Assembly (NCBI GenBank): GCA_903866255.1 | Contig: CAIPMW010000058.1 | Coordinates: 30,226-94,225 of the forward strand | DNA from: an uncultured Chlorobiaceae bacterium | GTDB taxonomy: Bacteria; Bacteroidota; Chlorobiia; Chlorobiales; Chlorobiaceae | Length of the DNA: 64,000 nucleotides | Reading direction: 5' to 3' | In this document: positions 9,847-19,736 of the stretch, in pieces | Layout of the letters: each line of letters opens with the position of its first letter | How positions within the stretch are numbered: the stretch's first letter is position 1 | The notes under the pieces: generated by a model | What the model was told of the DNA's origin: nothing | Databases searched by the model: none | What the model saw: the letters and a program-made list of their open reading frames with translations, nothing else | Made by a program: the position numbers and the translations under genes

Positions 9847-10095
9847 CTAATTTTTCTTGTTTGCTATCCGAACAACCTTGATGAGCACAAGCACCATACC
9901 ACCCATCCCTGTCAAGACCCCACCAAACAGTAACAATGGTGACGTGCCAAACCGGATATCGGCCCAGTAACCCAGAAACACAAAAAAAACAAAACTGACC
10001 GCTATCTGTAAACCAATACCCAGATAATCGGAAACCGCACGGACTGAGCGCCCAAACTTGTCAGAAAACCTCTCATCATCGGGCATTGTCATCAT
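9847..10095 (-). CDS. AtpZ/AtpI-family protein
   Basis: An 82-residue membrane protein with two helices. The block LGYWADIRFGTSPLLLFGG matches the AtpZ family (GYWLDxxxGTSP), found at the head of F-ATPase operons. The reading frame extends 21 codons further upstream, but ATGATG at the chosen start is preceded by AGGAG with a four-base spacer, and the extra N-terminal residues do not match the family. It is the first gene of the atp group; the divergent pgeF lies about 190 bases away. Confidence 0.8.
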   Translation of the reverse strand: MMTMPDDERFSDKFGRSVRAVSDYLGIGLQIAVSFVFFVFLGYWADIRFGTSPLLLFGGVLTGMGGMVLVLIKVVRIANKKN

Positions 10096-10282
10096 TCCGC
10101 TCCTGGTTAACATGCAGACCTGCACCACAATCGGCAAAAAATAAATCCTGGGCTGCATGGATGTACAAGCTGAGTTGAAGGTGAAGATACGACTACTTAT
10201 CTGAATAATGAATTCATTCCCTCAAATTTTTCACCCAATGCGGGTGGATATTGACAAAAATTCATATTATTCCCTCCTCTGA

Positions 10283-11206
10283 ATGCAAGATAACACAACT
10301 GTTCCGCAGGAGTGGTGGATAACTGAGCAAGGCTTAAAAAAAAATATGATGCTGCCAGGGAACATACCGATTGCAACGATCTCTGATGTCATTGTGCCAG
10401 CCATCTTCAGCCGGGCACCCGGGCTTGTCGCCCTGCAAAGCACAAGAAATGGGGGGGTAAGTGAGGGGGTCTACTCCACCATGAATCTGGGAAACAATAC
10501 GGAAGACAGCCGGGAGAGTGTCCAGCAGAATATGATGCGCCTGTGCCAGAGAGCCTTCATTGATGGTAATCGCATGGTCAGCTCAATACAGGTTCACGGC
10601 ACAGAGGTACTCCTTGCCGTAAAGCCGGGGAAATACCATGGTTATGACGCTTTCATCACCAACCAGGAGAACCTTTTTCTCTCTGTCTTTACTGCCGACT
10701 GCCATCCAATACTTCTCTACGACCCTCGACATAACGCTTCGGGAGCTGTGCATGCGGGCTGGAAAGGAGCCGCCGGTGAAATTGTGACAAAAACCATTCA
10801 TGCCATGCAGAAAAGTTTTGGATCTATTCCGGCAGAGTGCCTTGCCTATACAGGAACAGGTATTTCTGCCGAAGCTTATGAGGTTGGAAGAGAGGTCGCC
10901 AGTGCATTTCCGGAGGATTGCAGCAGACGATCGCTGTTGTCTCCGGGGAATGAAAAATACCAGCTCAACCTCGGGATGGTCATCTATCGGCAACTGCTCA
11001 ATGCCGGAATTCCGGCATTGAGCATTGAACAATCTCCTTTCTGCTCTTTTTATGAAAGCCGCCTCTTTTATTCACATCGGCGAGATCATGGAAGAACCGG
11101 ACGAATGGTCAGTTTGATCGGATTCAACAGCAAACACCCCTCTACGAAAACCTCCTGCCATAAGAGCCATAGAGTTCATGGGCCTGACGAGATATCTCCT
11201 CCCTGA
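10283..11206 (+). CDS. pgeF: Peptidoglycan editing factor PgeF / YfiH multicopper-fold protein
   Basis: A 307-residue protein of the YfiH/DUF152 family. It has STRNGGVSEGVYSTMNLG, the metal-site stretches FTADCHPILLYD and AVHAGWKGA, and the C-terminal YSHRRDHGRTGRM, which together carry the His and Cys ligands of the family active site. Homologues hydrolyse misincorporated L-Ser from UDP-MurNAc or act on purine nucleosides. Up to 25 residues at the N-terminus precede the conserved domain, so Met26 or Met27 are alternative starts. The 3' end overlaps the convergent CoA-transferase gene by 65 bases. Confidence 0.88.
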   Translation: MQDNTTVPQEWWITEQGLKKNMMLPGNIPIATISDVIVPAIFSRAPGLVALQSTRNGGVSEGVYSTMNLGNNTEDSRESVQQNMMRLCQRAFIDGNRMVSSIQVHGTEVLLAVKPGKYHGYDAFITNQENLFLSVFTADCHPILLYDPRHNASGAVHAGWKGAAGEIVTKTIHAMQKSFGSIPAECLAYTGTGISAEAYEVGREVASAFPEDCSRRSLLSPGNEKYQLNLGMVIYRQLLNAGIPALSIEQSPFCSFYESRLFYSHRRDHGRTGRMVSLIGFNSKHPSTKTSCHKSHRVHGPDEISPP

Positions 11207-12434
11207 AATCGGGATGCGCTATACTGGCCAGCGCTTCGGCTCTCTGACGGAGATTTTTTCCAAAGAGATTGACAATACCATACTCAGTAACAACATACTG
11301 CACATGCGCCCTTGTGGTAACCACTCCTGCCCCTGGCTTGAGCATTGGAACAATTCTGGACTGCCCGTGTTTGGTGGTGGATGGCAACGCAATAATCGGC
11401 TTGCCTCCCTTGGAGAGGGCAGCCCCACGAATAAAGTCCATCTGGCCACCAACACCGGAATAGTACTTCTGTCCGATCGAATCGGCACATACCTGGCCAG
11501 ACATATCAATTTCAAGGGCGCTGTTAATTGCCGTTACCCGAGGATTGCGCCTTATCTCACGGGTATCGTTGACAAAATCGGAAGGGAGCATCTCAACCAG
11601 CGGGTTATCGTCAACAAAATCATAGAGCCGCCGCGTACCGACAAGAAAACTGGCAACAATAATCTCACGATAACTTCGCTTCTTGCTGCCATTGATCACC
11701 CCTTTTTCCACCAGATCAATCACGCCATCCGAAAACATTTCAGAATGAATACCCAAATCCCTGTGACCGGAAAGCGCGGCAAGTGTTGCATCAGGAATGG
11801 CACCGATGCCCATCTGTAACGTCGCCCCATCCTCAACAATTGATGCGATATGCTGGCCAATACGAATTTCAACATCTCCAAGCAGATGACGGGAAGTCTC
11901 TGGAAGAGGATCATTCACCTCTACCATCGCATGAATTTTACTCGCATGAAGCACACCCTCACCATGCGTACGAGGCATGTTCGGATTCACCTGTGCAATA
12001 ACAAGCCTGGCAGACTGAACTGCCGCCAGAGTGGCATCAACCGACACCCCCAGAGAACAATATCCATGACGATCGGGTGGAGAAACATGAACAAGGGCCA
12101 CATCCAGCGGAAGAACTCTGTCGTAGAAAAGAGAAGGGACATCACTCAAAAAGACAGGAATGGAGTCGCCATCCCCTTGTTGAACAGATTGCCTTACATT
12201 TTTCCCCACAAACAGTGCGTTGAGCCTGAAGCTTTCCCGATACTCCCGCTTGGCATAAGCCGCCTCGCCTTCGGTATGCAAACTGACAATTTCAACATTT
12301 TTTAACTCATCGGCGCGCTGAACCATCGCGTCAATCAAGCGTTGCGGCGTCGCCGCCGCTGTATGCAAAAATACTCTGTCTCCTGACTTTATTCTTGCTA
12401 CCGCGTCTTCTGCGGAAAGCGTACAATAGCGCAT
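11142..12434 (-). CDS. Acetyl-CoA hydrolase/transferase family protein (4-hydroxybutyrate CoA-transferase-like)
   Basis: A 430-residue family I CoA-transferase. Conserved blocks are LQMGIGAIPDA, GIHSEMFSDGV (the Glu is the expected covalent CoA-thioester residue), YSGVGGQMDFIRGA, and VVTEYGIVNLFG at the C-terminal domain. Such enzymes move CoA between acetate or succinate and another acid; the exact acids cannot be told here. It lies nine bases after ftsZ on the same strand, so it may be read through from the dcw cluster, though no functional link to division is apparent. Confidence 0.87.
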   Translation of the reverse strand: MRYCTLSAEDAVARIKSGDRVFLHTAAATPQRLIDAMVQRADELKNVEIVSLHTEGEAAYAKREYRESFRLNALFVGKNVRQSVQQGDGDSIPVFLSDVPSLFYDRVLPLDVALVHVSPPDRHGYCSLGVSVDATLAAVQSARLVIAQVNPNMPRTHGEGVLHASKIHAMVEVNDPLPETSRHLLGDVEIRIGQHIASIVEDGATLQMGIGAIPDATLAALSGHRDLGIHSEMFSDGVIDLVEKGVINGSKKRSYREIIVASFLVGTRRLYDFVDDNPLVEMLPSDFVNDTREIRRNPRVTAINSALEIDMSGQVCADSIGQKYYSGVGGQMDFIRGAALSKGGKPIIALPSTTKHGQSRIVPMLKPGAGVVTTRAHVQYVVTEYGIVNLFGKNLRQRAEALASIAHPDFREEISRQAHELYGSYGRRFS

Positions 12435-12443
12435 AAATTCCTG

Positions 12444-13736
12444 TTAATTTCCATTATTTTTCCGGCGAAGATATGCCGGAGTGTCTGATAAACCTTTCTG
12501 AATAATATTTCCCTGCTCTCCCCTTTCCCCTGCCATCGGTATGTTATGATCACCCTCATGACCACCATTACTTCTTATTCCCACTTCATGGGGATCATGA
12601 ATCGACAACTGCCTGCGGATATAGGCTGGGATCCGCAAATCCTCCTCTTTCCCTTCCGGGTAGTGAGAAAACGGCTTTCGTCCTGTAGCCGGCATCTGTC
12701 CTGTCCTCATCCCAGGCACTGCGGTAACAGGACGTCGTGCGGTCTGACTCTTTCCTTCATCCTGATCCTTTCGTCTGAAACCGGTAACGATAACGGTCAC
12801 CCTGATCTCACCCGATACCTGTGGCTCATCAACATAACCGTTTATAATTTTTGCTTCGCTCCCTACCTGCTCCTCGATATAGTTCATGGCGTCCGACATG
12901 TCACGCATGGTAACCTGGCCAGTAATATTGACCAGAACCCCTTTTGCCCCTTTTATCGATACACCCTCAAGAAGAGGACTGTTTATCGCGTCGGATGAGG
13001 CCTTGAGGGCACGGCGTTCACCTGCCGCTGCGGCAGAACCCATAACTGCATCGCCAGCCCCCGACATAATGCTGCGAACATCAGCAAAGTCAACATTGAC
13101 ATGTCCGTGACGGGTAATAATATCGGCAATGCCTTTCGCCGCCCTGTAGAGAACATCGTTAGCCATATTAAATGCTTCAGTGGCACTTACCCCCTCTTCA
13201 GCAATACTGAGAATCTTCTCATTCTCGACCAGAATCAGGGTGTCGATATACTTCCGAAGTTCGGCTATTCCTCCGTCTGCAATCTTCGACTTAACCTGCC
13301 CCTCAAAGTTGAATGGCCTCGTCACAACACCGATGGTGAGAATGCCCATATTGCGGGCAATCGAGGCAATCACCGGCGCGGCACCAGTACCTGTGCCCTT
13401 GCCCATACCAGCAGCAATAAAGACAAGGTCAGCCCCGCGAAGCTGAGCCGCAATAATCTCGCGGTCATCTTCGGCCGCCTGGCGACCTTTTGCCGGATCT
13501 GCTCCAGCACCAAGGCCGCTTGTTGCTTTTTTCCCAATCTGTACCCTGAGAGGAGCTTTCGAATTCAGAAGAGCCTGACGATCCGTATTAAAAACTATAT
13601 ATTCAACGCCACTTATTTTCCGGTCGATCATATTGTTTACGGCATTGCCACCACAGCCGCCAACGCCAACAATTCTTATCGTCACCCCCTTGCCCTGGTC
13701 ATTGTCAAAAAGACCAGGATCCAGCTCAAATGCCAT
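12444..13736 (-). CDS. ftsZ: Cell division protein FtsZ
   Basis: Tubulin-like GTPase that forms the division ring. Seen are [12 protein letters not shown] at the N-terminal nucleotide site, the tubulin signature [10 protein letters not shown], and the T7-loop region with NFADVR-like [11 protein letters not shown]. At 430 residues it has a disordered linker from about residue 320. The C-terminal FtsA-binding peptide occurs twice: RIPAYIRRQ at 368-376 and DTPAYLRRK at 418-426. The last gene of the dcw cluster proper, 42 bases after ftsA. Confidence 0.98.
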   Translation of the reverse strand: MAFELDPGLFDNDQGKGVTIRIVGVGGCGGNAVNNMIDRKISGVEYIVFNTDRQALLNSKAPLRVQIGKKATSGLGAGADPAKGRQAAEDDREIIAAQLRGADLVFIAAGMGKGTGTGAAPVIASIARNMGILTIGVVTRPFNFEGQVKSKIADGGIAELRKYIDTLILVENEKILSIAEEGVSATEAFNMANDVLYRAAKGIADIITRHGHVNVDFADVRSIMSGAGDAVMGSAAAAGERRALKASSDAINSPLLEGVSIKGAKGVLVNITGQVTMRDMSDAMNYIEEQVGSEAKIINGYVDEPQVSGEIRVTVIVTGFRRKDQDEGKSQTARRPVTAVPGMRTGQMPATGRKPFSHYPEGKEEDLRIPAYIRRQLSIHDPHEVGIRSNGGHEGDHNIPMAGERGEQGNIIQKGLSDTPAYLRRKNNGN

Positions 13737-13778
13737 CGCTCATCTCCCCTTTATAACACGCTTGTTCCCTCTCGTTCA

Positions 13779-15080
13779 TCAAAGATTATCCCAAAATTTC
13801 TTCATGCGATCCACAATTTTTTTACCTGCGGGAGCCTGTTCATGTACATCTGACTGTTCCTGAAGCCCCGACAACGCTTCACTGGGAAGAACCTCTGCTG
13901 TCGCAGCAAAACTCTGATTTACTGCAAGGTTATTCTGAAATGCATGGGCAACAAGCCCCATAACCGTGGCATACATAGGGTTATTCACTGATCCCTTGAT
14001 ACCGCCTGAAACCCCTTCCGGATAGCCGATGCGAACATCAAGCCCGAGAATGTCATGAGTAAGCTCCTCTGTGCCTGGCAGAAGCGAACCTCCACCCGTT
14101 ATAATCGCACCGGCATTAAGATACTCATAATAACCTGAACGTTTGACTGAATCACGCACCAGTTCAAGAATCTCCATCATCCGCGCTTCAATGATCATCG
14201 TCAATGAGCTCTTTGGCACAGATTTCTGTGGCCGTCCTTCAATGCCCTCTATAAGAAGCTCCTCATCCTCTCCACTTAGCTTGCAGTAAGCGCAACCATA
14301 TTTTATCTTGAGCTCTTCGGCGACCTCGTAGAGTGCTCTGACTCCATGGGCAATATCATGAGTAATATCGTTTGCCGCTACCTTGATCACCTCTGAATAG
14401 CGAATGGCTCCATCAATATAGATCGCCACTTCGGTTGTGCCACCACCAATATCAATGACAACCACACCACTTTTCTTCTCACGCTCTTTCATGACCGCCA
14501 TACCCGAAGCAACTGGCTCAAAGGTAATGGCGCTGATCTCCAGACCTGCCTTTTCAACACACTGCCTGATATTGCGAATCTTTGTTCTCAAGCCTACAAC
14601 AATATATGCGCTGCCTCTCATGGTCGACCCTGCCATTCCTATCGGATCAAGAAGCCCATCCTGATCGTCAACAATAAACTCTTGCGGAATGACATGAATA
14701 ATTTCATGATCAATATCCAGATAGCGAATATTGGTCTTCGCCTTTTCCAAAAACCGCTTCACGTCCGACTCATTGACAATCCCTGTCTGGTTGACGCTGA
14801 TTTCCGAGTTGCTGTGAATGCAATGAACATGCGCGCCGGAAATCCCGACATCGACACCATGAATACGAATGGAGGACTCACGCTCAGCATCAGCAACTGC
14901 CGCCCTGATAGCCGCGACTGTCTTGTTGATATTGACCACCGTAGCCCGCTGGAGACCATCAGAATTGGAACGCCCTTTGCCAAGAACATTAAGCTTGCCG
15001 ATCTCATCTTTTTCGGCCACCACAACGCACACCTTCGTCGTTCCTATATCAAGACCTACCGCAATATTGCTTTTCAGCAT
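13779..15080 (-). CDS. ftsA: Cell division protein FtsA
   Basis: Actin-like ATPase that tethers FtsZ to the membrane. The protein starts with GLDIGTTKVCVVV (phosphate 1), has VIDIGGGTTEVAIY (phosphate 2) and AIITGGGSLLPG (adenosine motif), and the family-specific 1C domain around HVIPQEFIVDDQ. The C-terminal MKKFWDNL is the amphipathic membrane-targeting helix. 433 residues is slightly longer than E. coli FtsA, mostly in the pre-helix linker. It sits between ftsQ and ftsZ. Confidence 0.97.
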   Translation of the reverse strand: MLKSNIAVGLDIGTTKVCVVVAEKDEIGKLNVLGKGRSNSDGLQRATVVNINKTVAAIRAAVADAERESSIRIHGVDVGISGAHVHCIHSNSEISVNQTGIVNESDVKRFLEKAKTNIRYLDIDHEIIHVIPQEFIVDDQDGLLDPIGMAGSTMRGSAYIVVGLRTKIRNIRQCVEKAGLEISAITFEPVASGMAVMKEREKKSGVVVIDIGGGTTEVAIYIDGAIRYSEVIKVAANDITHDIAHGVRALYEVAEELKIKYGCAYCKLSGEDEELLIEGIEGRPQKSVPKSSLTMIIEARMMEILELVRDSVKRSGYYEYLNAGAIITGGGSLLPGTEELTHDILGLDVRIGYPEGVSGGIKGSVNNPMYATVMGLVAHAFQNNLAVNQSFAATAEVLPSEALSGLQEQSDVHEQAPAGKKIVDRMKKFWDNL

Positions 15081-15084
15081 TGTT

Positions 15085-15960
15085 TTACTCTTGCCTGATT
15101 ATCACAGGGTTTGACCCGACTTGTGTCTCTGGAGGAGAAGACTGCGTTGTGAATATCCTCTCTTTGAACCGCAGATCAACCGTGTCATAAAAGCCAAACC
15201 CTTTTTTTGAAACAACCTTTTGCCAGAATATCTCAAATTTTTTCAACTTTTCCTTAAAGTTGCCATCATTACCAATAATAAAACGGGTGGGTGCCTGAAC
15301 GGCAATACACCAACTCATATTGTTGGTTGCAAGATGAAATTCCTTGATAAGCAGTCTGGCATAATCGCTCTTTGAAAGGGCATCAAGAAACTGGAGGATC
15401 AAGGCAACATCCCTTTTGTCGAGTTGCTGAAGACCATTATCGGCAATGTTCAAACGACTTACCCTGCCAATTGAAAACAGGTCAGGGAAGCGGACGGCAA
15501 CCTCTTTTCTCCAGGGAAGAAGAAATCCTTCACGGTCGATTACCATGGTGCCGCGACCCATAAAAGCGAGGGCAACAGGCTCCCGCTCCACAACCTTGAC
15601 TCGAACAATGCCATTCAGCTCCTTGCTGATCACCGCATCCCTGAGATAGGGAAGCACCGAAATCCTCCGTTTCAGTTCATCCGCATCAAGTTCCTGAAGA
15701 TTTACGCCTTTATAATCTGCCATTCGCGACAACAGTTCACGCTCAGGAATAATCAACACACCGTCAATGGCAAAGTCACGGACAATCACCTCTTTTTTCC
15801 ACCGCGATGCAGAGGAGGCCAGGGAGGCCAGGGCAAGAATCACGGTTATGACAAGAAGCAACAGCCCCAGCCTGCGGCCCGGAGCGGCACCATCCGTTGA
15901 TTCCGGAAGCGCGGGTTCAGTCAGATAATCGGGATAATCTCCGGGATCGGAATCAGACAT
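15085..15960 (-). CDS. ftsQ: Cell division protein FtsQ
   Basis: A 291-residue bitopic membrane protein. A charged cytoplasmic segment of about 28 residues precedes one membrane helix (LGLLLLVITVILALASLA), followed by a POTRA domain (VIVRDFAIDGVLIIPERELL ... LPYLRDAVISKEL) and the FtsQ beta domain, beginning near VKVVEREPVAL. FtsQ recruits FtsL/FtsB at the septum. Order murC-ftsQ-ftsA matches other dcw clusters. Only four bases separate its stop from the ftsA start. Confidence 0.9.
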   Translation of the reverse strand: MSDSDPGDYPDYLTEPALPESTDGAAPGRRLGLLLLVITVILALASLASSASRWKKEVIVRDFAIDGVLIIPERELLSRMADYKGVNLQELDADELKRRISVLPYLRDAVISKELNGIVRVKVVEREPVALAFMGRGTMVIDREGFLLPWRKEVAVRFPDLFSIGRVSRLNIADNGLQQLDKRDVALILQFLDALSKSDYARLLIKEFHLATNNMSWCIAVQAPTRFIIGNDGNFKEKLKKFEIFWQKVVSKKGFGFYDTVDLRFKERIFTTQSSPPETQVGSNPVIIRQE

Positions 15961-16011
15961 ACAATATATTTTTTTCTTTCATGACTCAACTCGTTCGACC
16001 TGTTCAGCCCG

Positions 16012-17403
16012 TCAACGTGACATGCAGGATTCGGCAACTTTTGACGCAAGATGGGTAATATCTCCAGCTCCCATAAAGAGAAGCATATTCCCGTTGACCG
16101 TCTGCTCCATGATTGCAGCAAACAGGGAGTCACGATCCGCAATATACTCTACATGCTTGCCACCGGCCTTCCGAACAGCCGAGGCAACGAGGTCACCTCC
16201 GACATCGGGATAATCAACCGCCTTCTCACGGGAAGGATAAATGTCTGCCACATAAACCATATCTGCCCTTGAGAGCGCCCAGCCATATTCATCAGCAAAC
16301 TCCCTTGTACGGGAAAACAGGTGCGGCTGAAAAATAGCAACTACTCTGGATTCCACCCAACCGCTTTTTGCCGCCCTGACAGTCGCCTTGACCTCTGATG
16401 GGTGATGTGCGTAATCGTCCACCACCATCAGACCAGCACTATTGTCGTATTTCACCTGGAAGCGTCTCCTCATTCCGCTGTATTGACCAAGACCGGTAAT
16501 AAGTTTTTCAGGCTGAATTCCCAGCTCAAGACCTGCGGAAAAGGCCGCCAGAGCATTGAGTACGTTGTGGCGTCCTGGAACATTGATACAGACATCCCGG
16601 TACTCTCGACCATAAGCCTTGATGGTGAACGTGGCCCGCCCTTTATCCAGAAGCAGATCAGACGCCATAACATCAGCGGACTCATCAATACCGAACGTGG
16701 TGTAGAGACGATTCATCATAGGGATGATCTTTCTGATCTCCGGCCAGTCAACGCAACAGATCACCCTCCCATAAAAAGGGACTTTGTTGGCGAAGGAAAT
16801 AAAGGCCTGTTTCAGCTCTTCCAGCGTCCCATAGGTATCCAGATGCTCCGACTCAAGGCTGTTGACAATGGCAATGGTCGGGGTAAGCTTCAGAAAAGCG
16901 CGATCGTACTCATCAGCTTCAATAACCATGAATTTCCCGTCACCAACAACCGTACTTCCTTTCAGATAGTCCGATATACCTCCAATCATGACCGTAGGTA
17001 ACTCTCCCGATTCGATAAGCATCGTGGCAATCATTGCTGTCGTGGTCGTCTTGCCGTGGGTACCGGAGATACATATTCCATATTTATAGCGCATGAGCTC
17101 ACCGAGCATCTCGTCCCGCTTGATCACCGGAATACCCGCTTTCCGGGCTGCCATGATCTCTATGTTCTCCTCCGGCCGGATCGCAGAGGAGTAAACCACC
17201 ACATCGCACGACGTGACCTGCTCTGCCCGGTGACCGCGATAAATTATTGCACCGTGTTCAACCAGCTTGTCGGTCACCTCCCCCGACAAGAGGTCAGAGC
17301 CAGTGACACCGAAACCCGACTTGAGGAGCAGCTCTGCAATGGCGCTCATGCCAGCTCCACCTATGCCTACGATATGAACACTTTTTGTTCTTCCAAGTTC
17401 CAT
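16012..17403 (-). CDS. murC: UDP-N-acetylmuramate--L-alanine ligase
   Basis: Adds L-Ala to UDP-MurNAc, first amino acid of the stem peptide. The 463-residue protein has [14 protein letters not shown] at the UDP-binding N-terminus, the P-loop [11 protein letters not shown], the central [11 protein letters not shown] region and [11 protein letters not shown] in the C-terminal domain, all standard for MurC. It is transcribed after murG with a 12-base gap. Confidence 0.97.
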   Translation of the reverse strand: MELGRTKSVHIVGIGGAGMSAIAELLLKSGFGVTGSDLLSGEVTDKLVEHGAIIYRGHRAEQVTSCDVVVYSSAIRPEENIEIMAARKAGIPVIKRDEMLGELMRYKYGICISGTHGKTTTTAMIATMLIESGELPTVMIGGISDYLKGSTVVGDGKFMVIEADEYDRAFLKLTPTIAIVNSLESEHLDTYGTLEELKQAFISFANKVPFYGRVICCVDWPEIRKIIPMMNRLYTTFGIDESADVMASDLLLDKGRATFTIKAYGREYRDVCINVPGRHNVLNALAAFSAGLELGIQPEKLITGLGQYSGMRRRFQVKYDNSAGLMVVDDYAHHPSEVKATVRAAKSGWVESRVVAIFQPHLFSRTREFADEYGWALSRADMVYVADIYPSREKAVDYPDVGGDLVASAVRKAGGKHVEYIADRDSLFAAIMEQTVNGNMLLFMGAGDITHLASKVAESCMSR

Positions 17404-17415
17404 GAGTCAAATTCC

Positions 17416-18513
17416 TTAATGTTGTTGAGCCAGCGCAATGATACGCAGGGCAAGCTGACAGGCAGCATCGGGATAGGCCAATTGCCGGGCGGCTTCACCC
17501 ATATTCCGTAATTTCCCGGGATTATTCAATAATGCAAGAATTTTTTTTATTGAACCATCCTCGCCAAGAGAATCGTCCTCAACCACCAGCGCAGCGCCAC
17601 CTGTCACCAGCGCTCTTGCATTATGACGCTGATGGTCGCCAGTTGCATACGGATAGGGAATCAGAACCGATGGTTTGCCAAGATTGGTCAATTCGGCTAT
17701 AGAAGAGGCTCCCGCACGACAGAGCACAAGATCGGCAGCACTGTACGCCGCACCCATATCTTTAATATAGGGAGCAATCCAGAGATAGGGGGAGGGCAAG
17801 ATCTGCCCCTTGATTCGCTCATAATCAAGGGAGCCGGTCTGCCAGAGAAGGTTCGCTGAAGCGGTAATCTCGCCAAGATGTTGACGCACTGCATTGTTGA
17901 TGGAGCGCGCACCCCTGCTACCCCCGAACACCAGCAGAGTCGGGCGCTCTTCGAGCAAGCCAAAACGAGCTCGCGCCTGAGTGACATCTTCTCCCTCAAA
18001 CAATCTCGCAGGATTACCGGATACAAAAATTCGACGTGTTTTTGGAAGAAATCGTCGAGCCTCCTCAAAAGAGAGATGCACCTCACTGGCAAGCACCGCC
18101 AGCAGTTTTGTCGTCACACCCGGAAAAGCATTCTGCTCTTGAACAAGAGTTTTTTTACGCATAAGCTGTGCCGCCAAAAGCAGTGGTGCACTCACAAACC
18201 CGCCAGTACCCACAACAACATCCGAATCCTCGCGATGAACCAAAGCAATGGCTCGACCCAGAGCCGCCACAAAATCAGCGAGCACACCGAGATTTGCGAC
18301 TATATTGGTAAAAAATCGCCCCCTCTTCAAACCTTTGACCGCGATAAGATGAAGCTTGTAACCAAGCCGGGGCACCTCCGTTGCTTCAATGCCACTAGTT
18401 GTGCCAGCAAAGGAGATCTCCGCATTCGGCAACATCTTCCTGAGCTCTGCAGCCATGGCAATCCCCGGGTATAAATGGCCGCCGGTGCCGCCACCAGCAA
18501 ACAGTATCCTCAT
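17416..18513 (-). CDS. murG: UDP-N-acetylglucosamine--LPS-type lipid I transferase MurG
   Basis: GT28 glycosyltransferase that makes lipid II from lipid I on the inner membrane face. The N-terminal [11 protein letters not shown] loop, central [12 protein letters not shown] and the C-terminal [19 protein letters not shown] (UDP-GlcNAc site) are all present. Length 365 residues, typical. The start overlaps ftsW by four bases (ATGA), indicating coupled translation. Confidence 0.97.
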   Translation of the reverse strand: MRILFAGGGTGGHLYPGIAMAAELRKMLPNAEISFAGTTSGIEATEVPRLGYKLHLIAVKGLKRGRFFTNIVANLGVLADFVAALGRAIALVHREDSDVVVGTGGFVSAPLLLAAQLMRKKTLVQEQNAFPGVTTKLLAVLASEVHLSFEEARRFLPKTRRIFVSGNPARLFEGEDVTQARARFGLLEERPTLLVFGGSRGARSINNAVRQHLGEITASANLLWQTGSLDYERIKGQILPSPYLWIAPYIKDMGAAYSAADLVLCRAGASSIAELTNLGKPSVLIPYPYATGDHQRHNARALVTGGAALVVEDDSLGEDGSIKKILALLNNPGKLRNMGEAARQLAYPDAACQLALRIIALAQQH

Positions 18514-19736
18514 ACGTTCCTCCTCTCAGAAACATCAGCTTGTACCTCTCTCTGAAGTTCCCGTTTTTTATGGCGCGAGATACTCATCAGAATTCCGACG
18601 CCGAGTGAGTTGAAAAGGAGCGCAGTGCCTCCATAACTTATAAAGGGGAGGGCAACTCCGGTTGTCGGGAGCAAATGGCAGGCAACCGCAATATTAATGA
18701 ATGCAAAAAGAGAGATTGCCGTCGTGATGCCGCTTGCCACATATTTGCCAAAATTATCAGGGGCGTGCTTGGCAATAATAATTCCGCAGACAAAAAATCC
18801 GGCAAACAACGCAATAACCACAAGAGCCCCTAAAAACCCGTACTCCTCTCCGATAACAACAAAAACAAAGTCATTATAGGAGAGCGGAAGATAAAGATCT
18901 CTCTGCTTGCTTGCCCCGATGCCGAGACCAAACAGCCCGCCGTTTCCCAATCCAATCAAGGCCTGCACAACCTGGTAGCTCAACCCCTTTTCATCTCCAC
19001 TGAAAAATGAGAGCAAGCGCGCAACCCGATAGGGAGCCGCAATGGCAAAAACACCGGCAATGGGTATCAGCAGTGAAAAGGTGGTCAGGAGATAACGGAT
19101 ATTGACCCCGCCGATAAACATGAGCATAAAGCCAATAATGGCAATAAGTGATGCAGTGCTGAAATTGGGTTCAAGAGCGACAAGGGCAACAACCGTCATC
19201 AGAAGCGTCAGGAGCGGGTAATAGGAGTTATTCAAATCCCTGATGTAGGACTGTTTTTCGGTGATCAGTCGCGAGAAATGGAAAATAATGGCATACTTTG
19301 CAAAGTCCGATACCTGGAATTTAATAGGCCCAAACCCTATCCATCGCGCCGCACCGGAGATGAGACCAACAACCTTCATCACCAGAAGCAGCGTCAGCAA
19401 AATAATACTGGCAAAAAGGATGATCTTGCTCGTCTTCCAGAAAACGTGGTAATCCATCTGCGCAACAAGCAGAACCGTGAAAATTCCCAGCACCGCGAAG
19501 GTAAGCTGGCGCCAGAGAAAATACTCCGAACTTGAGTACTTCGTGACCGCCCAGCCTGCACCGCTGCTATAGACAATGACAATGCCTATACACATCAGTA
19601 GAAAAACAATGAGCATCAACAGTTTTCCGGCAATCACCTCTCCGATTGAGGGCGATACAGGCGCTTCGGTGGCCGGTGAGGCTGATGAACTGTGCAAGGT
19701 ATCGGAAGTCAGCATAACGGTAAACGATGGACGCAT
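18510..19736 (-). CDS. ftsW: Septal peptidoglycan polymerase FtsW
   Basis: SEDS-family lipid II polymerase with about ten membrane helices. Diagnostic blocks are [18 protein letters not shown] (its D/E-K region near the active-site loop), [14 protein letters not shown] and [20 protein letters not shown] near the C-terminus, followed by a basic cytoplasmic tail. It overlaps the end of murD by 28 bases; using Met8 instead would cut the overlap to seven, and no ribosome site settles this. It pairs functionally with the FtsI of the same cluster. Confidence 0.95.
   Translation of the reverse strand: MRPSFTVMLTSDTLHSSSASPATEAPVSPSIGEVIAGKLLMLIVFLLMCIGIVIVYSSGAGWAVTKYSSSEYFLWRQLTFAVLGIFTVLLVAQMDYHVFWKTSKIILFASIILLTLLLVMKVVGLISGAARWIGFGPIKFQVSDFAKYAIIFHFSRLITEKQSYIRDLNNSYYPLLTLLMTVVALVALEPNFSTASLIAIIGFMLMFIGGVNIRYLLTTFSLLIPIAGVFAIAAPYRVARLLSFFSGDEKGLSYQVVQALIGLGNGGLFGLGIGASKQRDLYLPLSYNDFVFVVIGEEYGFLGALVVIALFAGFFVCGIIIAKHAPDNFGKYVASGITTAISLFAFINIAVACHLLPTTGVALPFISYGGTALLFNSLGVGILMSISRHKKRELQREVQADVSERRNV

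Noticed and set aside
10253..10277. TTGACA as a -35 box before pgeF
   Set aside because: The next TATTAT is only eight bases away and nothing resembling a -10 lies 16-18 bases downstream.
13101..13853. 250-codon plus-strand ORF over ftsZ/ftsA
   Set aside because: Antisense shadow of two strongly conserved genes; its translation has no family pattern.
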